Source of the DNA: CAVRQM01 sp965246915
GTDB taxonomy: Bacteria > Pseudomonadota > Alphaproteobacteria > Acetobacterales > Acetobacteraceae
Length of the DNA stretch: 64,000 bases
Direction of reading: 5' to 3'
Assembly: GCA_965246915.1 (NCBI GenBank)
Contig: CBDFGB010000025.1
Coordinates: forward strand, 186,001-250,000
Position numbers and translations under genes: made by a program. Positions 24,313 through 33,012 of the stretch are shown here, in pieces. Positions within the stretch are counted from its first letter, which is position 1. Each line of letters begins with the position of its first letter. The notes beneath the pieces were generated by a model. It was not told the DNA's origin, did no database searches, and saw only the letters and a program-made list of their open reading frames with translations.

Positions 24313-25743
24313 TTGCGCCATGACCTGATCCTGCGTCATGCGACCCTATTCGACGGCACCGGAGCGCCTCGTCGAACCACTGACGTCGCGGTCTCCGCCG
24401 ACCGCGTCGCCGCGATCGGCGACCTGTCCGCCCACACCGCCGACACCGACATCGACGCGAAAAACCTCGCCGTCGCACCGGGGTTCATCGACGCCCACAC
24501 CCATGACGACCGGGCCGTGCTCTGTGGCCCGTCCTGCATGGCGTGCAAGACCTCGCAGGGCGTGACCACCGTCGTCGTCGGCAATTGCGGCATCAGCCTG
24601 TCGCCGGCGCGAACGTCAAAGCCACCGATCCCGCCGCTCAATCTGCTTGGCGACGAATCCTGGTTCGTGTTCGACAGTTTCGCGGCCTACGCCGACCGGC
24701 TGGCTGCCACGCCGCCGCCGGTCAACGTCGTCGCCCTGATCGGTCACATGTCGCTGCGCGCCGAGGCGATGGACCGCGACGTCTTTCGTCCCGCCACCGA
24801 CCGGGAAGCGATGCGCATGCAGGCGCGGCTCGCGCAGGCTCTCGACGAAGGTGCTTCCGGCTTCTCGACCGGCCTCTACTACCCGGCCAGCAATGCCGCG
24901 CCGACCAACGAGGTGCTCGCGGTCGCCGAAGCGCTGCGCGGGCGAGGTCGCGTCTATGTCGCCCACATGCGCGACGAGGCCGACCACATTTTCCCCGCCA
25001 TCGCCGAGACTCTACGGATCGGCGATACTGCCGCCCGCACAATCATCAGCCATCACAAATGTGCCATGCCGGAGAATTACGGACGCTCGCCGGAGACACT
25101 GGCGGCGATCGAGGCGGGCGGGGCGGCGTTCGACGTGTACCCCTATGCCGCCGGCTCGACGGTGCTTATGCCCGAGAAACTGCGGCCGGGGGTTCGCACC
25201 CGCATATCCTGGTCCACGCCGCACCCCGAAATGGCCGGCCGCGACCTGGACAGCATCGCCGCGGAGTGGGGTTGTCCGCTGGTTGAAGCCGCCAAAAAAT
25301 TACTGCCGGCGGGCGCGGTGATTTTTCAGATGGACGAGGCGGACGTGCGTCGCATCCTCGCCCATCCTGGCGCAATGATCGGCTCGGACGGGCTGCCGCA
25401 CGACGCACACCCGCATCCGCGACTGTGGGGCACGTTCCCCCGGGTGATTGGTCACTACGCGCGCGACGAAAACCTGTTCAGCGTCGAGGCGGCGGTGCAT
25501 CGGATGACCGGCCGCACCGCGAAGGTGTTTGGTCTGGTCGACCGAGGGGTGATCCGCCCGGGTGCATTCGCCGATCTGGTCCTGTTCGACCCCGCGACGG
25601 TGCGCGACACGGCGACCTATGACGATCCGATCCGCGCGTGCGACGGAATTCTTCGCACCTGGGTCAATGGCCGGGAGACGTATCGACACGGGGTCGCGCC
25701 GGCGGGCGAGGGGGCGGGCCGGTTGCTGACCACGACCCTATGA
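24313..25743 (+). CDS. N-acyl-D-amino-acid deacylase (D-aminoacylase)
   Basis: 476 residues. The amidohydrolase barrel has PGFIDAHTHDDRAVL near 56 (metal-binding HxH), VVGNCGISLSP near 91 with the metal-ligand cysteine typical of D-aminoacylases, AHMRDEADHIFPAI near 217, ISHHKCAMPENYG near 244 and IGSDGLPHDAHPHPRLWGTFPRV near 356. It releases D-amino acids from N-acyl forms. The only in-frame start is TTG at 24313 without a good ribosome site, implying translational coupling to the GFA gene. The stop overlaps the following acetyltransferase gene. Confidence 0.92.
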   Translation: MRHDLILRHATLFDGTGAPRRTTDVAVSADRVAAIGDLSAHTADTDIDAKNLAVAPGFIDAHTHDDRAVLCGPSCMACKTSQGVTTVVVGNCGISLSPARTSKPPIPPLNLLGDESWFVFDSFAAYADRLAATPPPVNVVALIGHMSLRAEAMDRDVFRPATDREAMRMQARLAQALDEGASGFSTGLYYPASNAAPTNEVLAVAEALRGRGRVYVAHMRDEADHIFPAIAETLRIGDTAARTIISHHKCAMPENYGRSPETLAAIEAGGAAFDVYPYAAGSTVLMPEKLRPGVRTRISWSTPHPEMAGRDLDSIAAEWGCPLVEAAKKLLPAGAVIFQMDEADVRRILAHPGAMIGSDGLPHDAHPHPRLWGTFPRVIGHYARDENLFSVEAAVHRMTGRTAKVFGLVDRGVIRPGAFADLVLFDPATVRDTATYDDPIRACDGILRTWVNGRETYRHGVAPAGEGAGRLLTTTL

Positions 25744-26225
25744 TCCGCGACGCGACCGAAGCGGATCTCGGGGCGATCCTGGCGATCACCAACCAGGCGA
25801 TCCTGGAGACGACCGCGCTCTGGACCATCGTTGTGGCGACACCGGAGACACGCGGCGCATGGATGCGCGACCGTCTCGCCGGCGGCTTCCCCGTCATCGT
25901 CGCCGAACGCCACGGCAACGTCGCGGGGTTCGGCTCGTTCGGGCCGTTCCGGCCGCATGACGGCTACCTCCACAGCGTCGAGCATTCGCTCTACGTCGAC
26001 CCCTCGCATCAGGGCCACGGCCTTGGCCGCGCGCTGCTGCTGGCGCTGGTCGAGCGGGCGGCCGCTCTGGGCAAGCACGCGATGATCGGCGGCGTGGAGG
26101 CCGGCAACACCGCCTCCCTCGCGCTTCACCGATCCTGCGGGTTCACCGACGGCGGCACGCTGCCGCAGGTGGGGAGAAAATTCGAGCGCTGGCTCGATCT
26201 CACCTTCGTGGTCCGGCTGTTGTGA
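25740..26225 (+). CDS. GNAT family N-acetyltransferase (phosphinothricin/methionine-sulfoximine acetyltransferase-like)
   Basis: 161 residues from the ATG overlapping the deacylase stop (ATGA). The acetyl-CoA pyrophosphate loop is VDPSHQGHGLGRALLLAL near 94, with the preceding RPHDGYLHSVEHSLYV strand and NTASLALHRSCGFTDGGTL near 124, which is characteristic of the Pat/MddA subgroup that acetylates amino-acid analogues. Pairing with a D-aminoacylase suggests opposing acyl chemistry on amino acids; the real substrate is not determined. Confidence 0.88.
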   Translation: MIRDATEADLGAILAITNQAILETTALWTIVVATPETRGAWMRDRLAGGFPVIVAERHGNVAGFGSFGPFRPHDGYLHSVEHSLYVDPSHQGHGLGRALLLALVERAAALGKHAMIGGVEAGNTASLALHRSCGFTDGGTLPQVGRKFERWLDLTFVVRLL

Positions 26226-26803
26226 GCATCCCGCCGCCCGATCTGACGGCGTCGGAATCGGCGCTGTTCGAGGCATTTCTGGCGGCGGCTGGCTGTTTCG
26301 CGGGTTTTGGCGTGACCGCCTTGACCTGTCGCGCCGCCGCCCTCGCGTCGCGATCGGTCGTCGCCTTGGACGGTTCGGCCGACCGGATCGCCGCGGTCGC
26401 GACCGAATGCCGGCGGCACGCCGACTGGACCCAACCTCATCTGATCCATGTGGACATCGGGCCAACCAATACGCTCGGCCACCCCACCGATCCGGCGACG
26501 CAGGACAGGTGGCAGGCGTATCCGCGCCGGCTTTGGTCGGTGCCGGGAATCGGCGAGACTGACCTATTCCTCATAGGCGGGCGGTTTCGGGTCGCGAGCG
26601 CGATCCAGACCCTGCTCCATTGCCGGCCGGATACGATCATCCTGTTCGAGACCTATCAGGCCCGGCGCGAATACCATTCATTCTCGCAGTTCGCCCGTGA
26701 GATCGCCCGCGCCGACGCACTCACGGCTTTCGTGAGGCGGGCCGACTTCGACGCGCCGCGGGCGGCCGCGATGCTCGAACGCTTCACGCTGGTGACCACC
26801 TGA
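26222..26803 (+). CDS. Unknown protein, possible Rossmann-fold methyltransferase-like
   Basis: 193 residues, GTG start overlapping the previous stop (GTGA). The motifs VVALDGSADRIAAVA near 46 and ETDLFLIGGRFRVASAIQTL near 110, followed by a strand IILFETYQARREYH, are arranged like the central sheet of small class I methyltransferase-like proteins. The glycine-rich SAM loop is poorly conserved, so catalysis is doubtful. I do not recognise a named family. It is translationally coupled to the GNAT gene. Confidence 0.7.
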   Translation: MSIPPPDLTASESALFEAFLAAAGCFAGFGVTALTCRAAALASRSVVALDGSADRIAAVATECRRHADWTQPHLIHVDIGPTNTLGHPTDPATQDRWQAYPRRLWSVPGIGETDLFLIGGRFRVASAIQTLLHCRPDTIILFETYQARREYHSFSQFAREIARADALTAFVRRADFDAPRAAAMLERFTLVTT

Positions 26804-26850
26804 GCGGGATCCCGTCGCCTCCCGCGCCGCCGACACCGGGCGCGCTGTTC

Positions 26851-27372
26851 ATGGGTTTCCTGTCAGTCGGGGTGATGGGGTTCGGCGGCGTCATGCCGTT
26901 CATCCGTCGCATGGTCGTCGAACGCCGAGGCTGGCTCGACGCAGGAGAGTTCACCGACACGCTGGCCCTGTGCCAATTGCTGCCGGGGCCGAATGTCACC
27001 AACTTGGCCGTTAATCTGGGTGCCCGGTTTCACGGCGCGGCGGGGGCGACGGCCGCGGTCTCCGGGCTCGTTGCCGCCCCGCTGTTGATCGTGGTCGTCC
27101 TTGGGGCGCTCGTGGGATGGCTCGATCGCTATCCTGTGGTCGGGCGCGCAATGGGCGGAATGGCCGCGGCCGGCGCCGGGCTCGTGCTGGGGACCGCAAT
27201 GAAGATTGGCCAGCCGCTGCTTGCTCGGGTCGGCGCCGAGCGGGCGCTAGGTCTTGCGGTGGCGCTCAGTACCTTTGCCGCCGTCGCGCTGGCCCGGCTG
27301 CCGCTGGTGCCCGTGCTGCTGCTCGCCGCGCCCGCGAGCGTCGTGCTGCACGCTGCGGCGCGGCCGCGGTGA
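26851..27372 (+). CDS. Chromate transporter family protein, N-terminal half (ChrA-like)
   Basis: 173 residues, four to five hydrophobic segments. Family signature near the start: VGVMGFGGVMPFIRRMVVERRGW, then CQLLPGPNVTNLAVNLG. ChrA proteins are either one ~400-residue duplicated protein or two ~180-residue monodomain partners; this is the second type. The first helix begins close to the ATG, so the true start could be a CTG near 26800, but no better standard start exists. It overlaps its partner gene by 4 bp. Substrate (chromate or another oxyanion) is not certain. Confidence 0.88.
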   Translation: MGFLSVGVMGFGGVMPFIRRMVVERRGWLDAGEFTDTLALCQLLPGPNVTNLAVNLGARFHGAAGATAAVSGLVAAPLLIVVVLGALVGWLDRYPVVGRAMGGMAAAGAGLVLGTAMKIGQPLLARVGAERALGLAVALSTFAAVALARLPLVPVLLLAAPASVVLHAAARPR

Positions 27373-27893
27373 CCCCGCTGCTTGGCGATCTCGCGCGGCT
27401 GTTCGCCTCGCTGGCGTTGCTTGCTGTCGGCGGGATCAACGCCGTGGTGCCTGAGATGCAACGGCAGGCGGTCGTCGTGCACCACTGGGTGTCGCCGGCC
27501 GCGTTCGCCGAGTTGTTTGCACTCGCGCAGGCCGCACCCGGGCCGAATTTCCTCGTCGCCACACTGGTCGGCTTCCACGTGGCGGGGCTGGCCGGCGCGT
27601 TGGTCGCGACCCTTTGCCTAGTCGGGCCAACCTGCGTGCTGACCTATGCTGTCTCGGTCGTATGGCACCGGTTCAGCGCGGCTGCCTGGCGGCGCGTGGT
27701 GCAGGCCGGCCTGACCCCGGTGACCGTCGGGCTGGTGCTTTCCGCAGCCGTGCTGCTGTCGGTCGCGGCGGCGTCGAGCACGCCCCGTGTCATGACGGTT
27801 CTCGCGGTCGCCAGCTTGACGATGGCGACCCGGATCCATCCGATCCTGCTGCTGGCCGGTGGCGCCGCCCTCGGTGCCGCCGGCGTACTATGA
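27369..27893 (+). CDS. Chromate transporter family protein, C-terminal half (ChrA-like)
   Basis: 174 residues from a GTG overlapping the previous stop (GTGA). Same fold as the partner, with NAVVPEMQRQAVVVHHWV and LAQAAPGPNFLVATLVGFHV corresponding to the FGG and LPGP motifs of the first half. The two probably insert with opposite topology and form a heterodimer. It is convergent with the CHAP gene, which ends 7 bp further on. Confidence 0.88.
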   Translation: MTPLLGDLARLFASLALLAVGGINAVVPEMQRQAVVVHHWVSPAAFAELFALAQAAPGPNFLVATLVGFHVAGLAGALVATLCLVGPTCVLTYAVSVVWHRFSAAAWRRVVQAGLTPVTVGLVLSAAVLLSVAAASSTPRVMTVLAVASLTMATRIHPILLLAGGAALGAAGVL

Positions 27894-27899
27894 CACCGC

Positions 27900-28748
27900 T
27901 CAGCGCAGGCCGCGCGACGGTCCTTCTAAGTTGAGATCGATCGGCTGCTGGCGTCGTGCGGTGGGCTGCGCCGGCGCTTCGGCCAGTTCGTCGATCGCGA
28001 GCACCGTCGACGACGGGCCGCTCGCCCGCTCGTTGGCGACCATTATCCCACGGTCCGCCCGATCGTAGATGAAACCATAGGTGGGATAGATGCTGCCGAA
28101 GTCCCCGCCGCGCCCAAGGCCAACACGCACCGCCGACCAGTCATTCGCGGGCGAGACGTCGATCACCGGGATATTGCGGCTGACGCCGGCCTTCGAGCGG
28201 CCCGGCCCCGGCCAGTTGGCATGGTCGATCTCGATCTGCCGGTTGTTATCCACGGCGGCAACCACGGCAACGTGCCCCAGCCGCATCTGACCGGTCGAAC
28301 GGAAGTTCAACACGCTGCCCGGCTCCGGCCGGTTGCCCCGCTCGTATATGCCGGACGCGGCATCCCACCAGTTGACGGCATTGCCTTTCAAGTCGATGCC
28401 CGACGCGGCACGGGCGAACGAGACGCATTGCAGCCGGGGCCGCGCGTAGGCGTAACGCGCCTTGCCGCCCTTCAGCGCATATTTCTTGGAATGGCTCTGA
28501 AAGCCGGCCATGCGAAGGCTGGCGCTCGAGGTCCGACGCAGCTCACCATTTGCGGTGACGTAGCGGGTTGGCTTGATACGGGCGGACCGGTCCACCGCCT
28601 GCGGCGCGTTCTGGGCGTGGGCGGTCTGCGGATGGCGGGATTTCGCGGCGAGCACGGGGTGGGCCAGCATCGGTGCCACGGTCAACAAGGCGGCTCCGAT
28701 CACGATCTTGCCGTTCGGTAGCCAATGCCCGCTGCTCCGTTGTCCCAT
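27900..28748 (-). CDS. Exported CHAP-domain protein, probable cell-wall amidase/peptidase
   Basis: 282 residues from the ATG at 28748, chosen because GGAGG lies 8 bp upstream; an upstream in-frame extension lacks this. N-terminal membrane/signal segment at ~13-34 (KIVIGAALLTVAPMLAHPVLA). The CHAP catalytic Cys is at ~108 in RLQCVSFARAASGI and the His at ~159 in RLGHVAVVAAV, with IEIDHANW providing the third polar residue near 176. CHAP enzymes cut peptidoglycan peptide crosslinks. The C-terminal ~70 residues are low-complexity and unassigned. Confidence 0.88.
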   Translation of the reverse strand: MGQRSSGHWLPNGKIVIGAALLTVAPMLAHPVLAAKSRHPQTAHAQNAPQAVDRSARIKPTRYVTANGELRRTSSASLRMAGFQSHSKKYALKGGKARYAYARPRLQCVSFARAASGIDLKGNAVNWWDAASGIYERGNRPEPGSVLNFRSTGQMRLGHVAVVAAVDNNRQIEIDHANWPGPGRSKAGVSRNIPVIDVSPANDWSAVRVGLGRGGDFGSIYPTYGFIYDRADRGIMVANERASGPSSTVLAIDELAEAPAQPTARRQQPIDLNLEGPSRGLR

Positions 28749-28959
28749 CAGCCACGCCTCCGTGTGTTCTACATCACAAGGCGTATCAACGGATTCGTGT
28801 ACCCGACAACGGAGTAAAGCACGGCTCGGCGAACTCACACGCTATTTAGGCAGCTCGAACACCTGTCAGACACGTAACTTTAGGACATCTATCCCAAAAG
28901 CCTCAAGCGCAACAGGAATGTTGCCCAAATATCGCTTGCCTGTGTGGTTACAGACACAC

Positions 28960-29310
28960 TCACTTGCACGCAGTGACCATGATTTCGACGAGGTGTCTCG
29001 GATCGGCCATGTTCGCCTGCACACAGGCCCGGGCTGGCGCCCCACCCTCCGGCAGCCACGCGCTCCAGAGCTTGTTCATGGCGTCGCGATCACGGATGTC
29101 CTTCAGCCAGATCTGGGCTTGGAGGAGACGGGTCTTGTCAGTGCCATGGGCCTCCAGCAACTCATCGATCTGCGCCAGAATCTCCGCCGTCTGACCGCTG
29201 ACGTCCTTGGCGAGGTCGGCGGCCGTGCAGCCCTGCAGATAGACGAAGTTATGGTATTCAACGACCTTAGAGAGAATCGGGCCCGGGTCGGTGCGGGTGA
29301 TCTTGCTCAT
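28960..29310 (-). CDS. RidA/YjgF family protein
   Basis: 116 residues. Recognisable by FVYLQGCTAADLAKDVSGQTAEILAQID and the C-terminal GGAPARACVQANMADPRHLVEI, where the arginine corresponds to the active-site residue of RidA-type imine/enamine deaminases. The canonical R-x-x-V-x-V segment is slightly altered (RACVQA), so this is probably one of the Rid subfamilies rather than RidA itself. The 211-bp lower-GC gap downstream, before the CHAP start at 28748, contains a small hairpin (GCAACA-GGAA-TGTTGC, 28909-28924). Confidence 0.9.
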   Translation of the reverse strand: MSKITRTDPGPILSKVVEYHNFVYLQGCTAADLAKDVSGQTAEILAQIDELLEAHGTDKTRLLQAQIWLKDIRDRDAMNKLWSAWLPEGGAPARACVQANMADPRHLVEIMVTACK

Positions 29311-29379
29311 TGTACGGCTCTTCTCTGGTTTCGGGCGCGCTATAGGCCGTGGCCGGCGGCGTCACAAGCGACTCGGCGT

Positions 29380-29802
29380 CTACGGACTCGGCGGCACCGC
29401 GAGCGGGGACAAACTCCTCGGCAGGCTGCCTGGCGTTGCCCGGTCGCCGGTCGACGGGGGCGGGTTGTTGGCGCTGTTGCCGACATTGCCCGCAACGTCG
29501 TTCAGGCAGTCGCTGATAAGTGTCTCGCGAGCGTATTGGCCACCGAGGCCGCGCGAGGTGATCCCCGGCAGGCCAGACGTCGCGAACGGGGCGTCGCGGG
29601 TCGTCGTCTGGTACCTATCGGAGTTGTATAGATCGGCACGGTTTTGGCTTGCATAGACCTGATCCGCGCGCTGTCGGCAGGCTGCTTTCTGCGCCGCCGA
29701 GGCTTGCTGCCCCGACGAGCGCGAGCTGCCGCAGCCACCCGCCAGCAAAATCAATGCGACCGCGCCCAACTCGATGGCACGGCGGATCCAAGGGCGCGTC
29801 AT
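29380..29802 (-). CDS. Predicted lipoprotein of unknown function
   Basis: 140 residues. The N-terminus is a classic lipoprotein signal: two arginines, hydrophobic core and lipobox LLAGGC with the lipidated Cys24. The mature part is polar and rich in Gln, Asn, Ser and Pro, with two further cysteines (KAACRQRADQVYASQNR and LISDCLND) and a proline-rich tail. The family is not named to my knowledge. Its ATG overlaps the stop of the next upstream gene by 4 bp. Confidence 0.8.
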   Translation of the reverse strand: MTRPWIRRAIELGAVALILLAGGCGSSRSSGQQASAAQKAACRQRADQVYASQNRADLYNSDRYQTTTRDAPFATSGLPGITSRGLGGQYARETLISDCLNDVAGNVGNSANNPPPSTGDRATPGSLPRSLSPLAVPPSP

Positions 29803-30329
29803 GCGGAGGCTCCAAGCGATAGGGACGGGTTAGGTTTAGGCAGGCTCGCGTCGAGCTGGCCGCGCAGCTGACCGGCATCGAGCAGACCCTGGGCGGTAAG
29901 CGGCAGCCGGGCGGCGGCGGCCAGCAGGCGCGGGTCGAGATGCGCGCCGTCGCGCCGGAACGACACCCAGGCGCGCGTCCAGGCGGCCTCGCCGAGCAGG
30001 TGCACGAGCGCGAGCAGCCGCAGGCAGAGCGATAGGCCTGTAAGGCTCGCAAGCCCGGTGGTCTGTTCGATGGCCGCCGCCCAGCAGCAGGCATCGGGAT
30101 CGGCCAGCGCCAGTTCGGTGGGCGGGCCGTCGCGGCGGGGGAAGCGGAAGAACCGCGCTTCGCCCCAGTCGTGCCGGATCGCCCGCTCCCGCGCGGCATC
30201 CCAAGCGGCGGCCAGGTCGCGCGGCCGTACCGAGGGCAGCGCCTCAGGCGGCACCCGCGATGTATAGGCCCGCACGCCGTCGGAAATCGTGGCGACGTGC
30301 ACCGCTGGATCCGGAAAGGCATCAGCCAT
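29799..30329 (-). CDS. Conserved-looking cytoplasmic protein of unknown function
   Basis: 176 residues, no signal peptide; a moderately hydrophobic alpha-helical centre (TGLASLTGLSLCLRLLALVHLLG) may be buried helix rather than membrane. No motif is recognised. It lies 39 bp downstream of the molybdopterin-binding/MobA-like gene and overlaps the lipoprotein gene (ATGA), so it is probably part of the same minus-strand transcript. Confidence 0.75.
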   Translation of the reverse strand: MADAFPDPAVHVATISDGVRAYTSRVPPEALPSVRPRDLAAAWDAARERAIRHDWGEARFFRFPRRDGPPTELALADPDACCWAAAIEQTTGLASLTGLSLCLRLLALVHLLGEAAWTRAWVSFRRDGAHLDPRLLAAAARLPLTAQGLLDAGQLRGQLDASLPKPNPSLSLGASA

Positions 30330-30368
30330 GGCCGCACCATGCTGCGGCGCACCAGTCGTTGGCCAGCC

Positions 30369-32009
30369 TCAAGACGCGACCGCGGCGGGCACCGTCGCGT
30401 GCGTGGCCCAGAGGTCCAGACTCTCGGGCGTGTCGAAGTCGTGCAGCACCGCGTCGGTGCCGACTTCGACCGCCGTGACCTCGTCGGCCATCGCGGACAG
30501 CAGGGAGCGCGCGCCGGCATCGCCCTGCAGCGCCTCGAGCCGAGCGAATAGCGTGCGGTCGAACAGCACCGGATTGCCGGGGCGGCCGGCGCTGGTGGGC
30601 TGCACCACCAGGCGGCCCTCGTCGGGATCCCAGGCCGCGATTAGCCGGTCCAATACCCCGCCGGGGACCAGCGGCATGTCGCCCAAGCACACCAGAACGG
30701 CCTGCGCGCTGCTCGGCAACGCGGCCAGTCCGGCGCGCAGGCTGGCGGACAGGCCCTGCTCGTGGCCGTGCGCCACCACGGTTGTCACCTCGCGACCAGC
30801 CAGCATGGCCCGCATCTCGTCGGCGCGATGGCCCAGGACCACCACCACGGGCCGCGCGCGGGAGGTCAGCGCCTGATCCACCGTTCGCGCCAGCATCGTG
30901 ATCCCATCAGAGCCCTCAGTCAGCAGCTTGTTCCGGGGCGCGGCCCGCGAGGAGCGGCCGGCCGCTAGCACGATCGCCGCGACCGAGGGTGCCGCGGCCG
31001 CGCGGCGGCGGGCGCGGGGTAGAGGCCGCACGTCGCTCTCCTTGAGGAGGCCGCCGACGCCCATCCCCATGATGTCCCGGCCGTCGACATCCAGGCCGGC
31101 GGCGAGGCGCTGCATGACCCAGTCGATCCCATTCGTCTTCGGACTGCGGGCACAGCCCGGCAGCACCAGCGCCGGCACGGCGCCGACCCGTCCCAGGCAA
31201 ATGAGGTTTCCAGGATCGACCGGCATACCGAAATGCTCGATCGCGCCACCGGCCTCGACCACCGCCGCCGGGCCTATGTCACGCCGGTCGACCGTGGCCG
31301 ACGCGCCCGCGATCAGCAGCGCTTCAGCCCCTTCGCGCAGCAGGTCCCGCAGCGACGCGGCGATCGCCGCCGTGTCGTGCGCCACTCGGCGCGGCGGCAG
31401 CAGCGTCCCTCGGACCCCCTCGATCCGGGCGGCCATCGCCTCGATCGTGCCGTCGATGATGCTGTCCTTCATGCCCGGCAAACTCGACAACACCAGCCCG
31501 TAACGCATTGGTTTGAAGGCTCTCACCTCAAAGGCTGGACCGAGCCGTCGCGCCGCCTGCTCGGCCGCCGCGAGCACCCATTCGTGAACCGCGAACGGGA
31601 TTACCTTGATCGTGGCCACCATCTCGCCCGCGCCAAGCGCCGACCAGTCGGGCAGCGTCGCCACCGTCAGCGCCTCGTCCAGCTGGTTCACGGCATCGAT
31701 CGGCGCCGGGCGCACCCGCAGCAGGCTCGCCTGGGTGGCCAAAAGATTGACCCGCCCGGTCGCCGCCGGCCCCACTTCCAACCCCGGCCCGACCAGCGCC
31801 GTCGCGAGTCGAAGCGCGGCCGGGTCCTCCATCACCTCGTCGGGATCGAGGCGGGTCGCGATGACCGTCGCATGCCCACCATCGCGCAAGGCCGCGATCG
31901 CCGCCGAATCCAGCACCGTCCCCTTGCGGAGCACTCGGCCGGGCAGGCGATGCGTATGGGCGACGACCGCGCCATGCGCCTCGTCGAGCGGCATCGAGCC
32001 GAAAATCAA
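30369..32009 (-). CDS. Molybdopterin-binding domain fused to MobA-like nucleotidyltransferase
   Basis: 546 residues. The N-terminal ~330 residues contain a MogA/MoeA-like molybdopterin-binding domain (LLIAGASATVDRRDIGPAAVVEAGG near 214). From ~345 there is a MobA-like NTP transferase: AAIVLAAGRSSR followed by NKLLTE and, later, LVCLGDMPLVPGGVLDRL and GRPGNPVLFDR. Such proteins make or hand over molybdopterin cytosine dinucleotide to xanthine-dehydrogenase-family enzymes. Its ATG overlaps the stop of the XdhC C-terminal gene, placing it in the molybdenum-hydroxylase maturation operon. Confidence 0.92.
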   Translation of the reverse strand: MIFGSMPLDEAHGAVVAHTHRLPGRVLRKGTVLDSAAIAALRDGGHATVIATRLDPDEVMEDPAALRLATALVGPGLEVGPAATGRVNLLATQASLLRVRPAPIDAVNQLDEALTVATLPDWSALGAGEMVATIKVIPFAVHEWVLAAAEQAARRLGPAFEVRAFKPMRYGLVLSSLPGMKDSIIDGTIEAMAARIEGVRGTLLPPRRVAHDTAAIAASLRDLLREGAEALLIAGASATVDRRDIGPAAVVEAGGAIEHFGMPVDPGNLICLGRVGAVPALVLPGCARSPKTNGIDWVMQRLAAGLDVDGRDIMGMGVGGLLKESDVRPLPRARRRAAAAPSVAAIVLAAGRSSRAAPRNKLLTEGSDGITMLARTVDQALTSRARPVVVVLGHRADEMRAMLAGREVTTVVAHGHEQGLSASLRAGLAALPSSAQAVLVCLGDMPLVPGGVLDRLIAAWDPDEGRLVVQPTSAGRPGNPVLFDRTLFARLEALQGDAGARSLLSAMADEVTAVEVGTDAVLHDFDTPESLDLWATHATVPAAVAS

Positions 32010-32695
32010 CCCGCCGCCTCGCCGCCACGCCGGACCGCCACGATCTCCGCCAGGATTGACAGCGCGATCTCCGGCGCGGACACGGCGGCCAGACGCAGGC
32101 CAATCGGTCCGCGGATCCGCGCGAGTGTCGCGTCGTCGTGGCCAAGTGCCCGAAGCCGCTCCAGCCGCGCGGCGTGCGTCTTTCGGCTGCCTAGCGCTCC
32201 GACATAGAAAGGCGTGGAGCGTAGCGCGAGATCGAGCGCGGGGTCATCGAGCTTCGGGTCGTGCGTCAGCGTCACGACGGCGGTGAGCGAATCCGGACGC
32301 AGCGCATCGAGGGCCTCGTCAGGCCAGTCGTTGCTTAGCGCAACGCCAGGAAATCGCTCTTTGCTCGCGAAGGATTTGCGCGGGTCGACCACCGTGACGC
32401 CGAAATCAAGCTGCACGGCCAGGCCGACGAGCGCTTGCGCGATATGCACGGCACCCACGACGATCAGCCGGGCCTGCGGATTCTGCACCGCGAAGAACCA
32501 ACTCGAGCCGTCGGCGAGTTTGACCGTCCCGCTCTCGTCGCGATGCAAAGCGCGGTCGGCCGCCGCCGCTACCTCCGGCGTTACGTCGTCGCCCGGCACG
32601 AGGAACTGCCCGCCATCCGGCAGGCGCGTCGCCAGAACGACGGGTCGGGCCTCCGCGCGGGCGCGGGACAGGGCTTCGGCCGTTGCGAGCTTCAC
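32006..32695 (-). CDS. XdhC family protein, Rossmann (C-terminal) domain as a separate polypeptide
   Basis: 229 residues from the GTG at 32695 that overlaps the stop of the XdhC N-terminal gene. The Rossmann domain is visible at RLIVVGAVHIAQALVGLA near 96, then VTVVDPRKSFASKERF and the conserved TAVVTLTHDPKLDDPAL and VGALGSRKTHAARLERL blocks. XdhC proteins bind molybdenum cofactor, aid its sulfuration and deliver it to xanthine dehydrogenase/CO dehydrogenase-type enzymes. Here the usual single protein is split into two adjacent genes. Confidence 0.92.
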   Translation of the reverse strand: MKLATAEALSRARAEARPVVLATRLPDGGQFLVPGDDVTPEVAAAADRALHRDESGTVKLADGSSWFFAVQNPQARLIVVGAVHIAQALVGLAVQLDFGVTVVDPRKSFASKERFPGVALSNDWPDEALDALRPDSLTAVVTLTHDPKLDDPALDLALRSTPFYVGALGSRKTHAARLERLRALGHDDATLARIRGPIGLRLAAVSAPEIALSILAEIVAVRRGGEAAG

Positions 32696-33012
32696 GCAAA
32701 CTCTTCCACGAAGACTTTCAGCTTGCCGCCACACGCGAGCCCGACTTCCCAAGCGCGTTCGTCGGTCACACCGAAATCGAGCAGTTGCGGCGCACCGCTA
32801 CGAATCGTCTCTTGCGCCGCGTCGGCCACGGCCCCTTCGATGCAGCCGCCGCTGACCGAGCCCGCCATGCGGCCTGAGGCGGTTATCGCCATTCGGCTGC
32901 CGGCTCGACGGGGGCTGCTGCCCCAGGTCTCCGTTACGGTCGCCAGCGCCACTCGCTCGCCATCCCGCTTCCAGGCTGCGGCGATGCTCAGCACATCCTC
33001 GGTCTCGCTCAT
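32692..33012 (-). CDS. XdhC/CoxI family protein, N-terminal domain as a separate polypeptide
   Basis: 106 residues, ATG at 33012 behind GGAGGAG. Contains the XdhC_CoxI core: ALATVTETWGSSPRRAGSRM and GRMAGSVSGGCIEGAV with the conserved cysteine near 57 involved in cofactor handling. It ends in a short hydrophobic strand (KLKVFVEEFA) where full-length XdhC would continue. Its start overlaps the coxE stop and its end overlaps the second XdhC half. Confidence 0.92.
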   Translation of the reverse strand: MSETEDVLSIAAAWKRDGERVALATVTETWGSSPRRAGSRMAITASGRMAGSVSGGCIEGAVADAAQETIRSGAPQLLDFGVTDERAWEVGLACGGKLKVFVEEFA

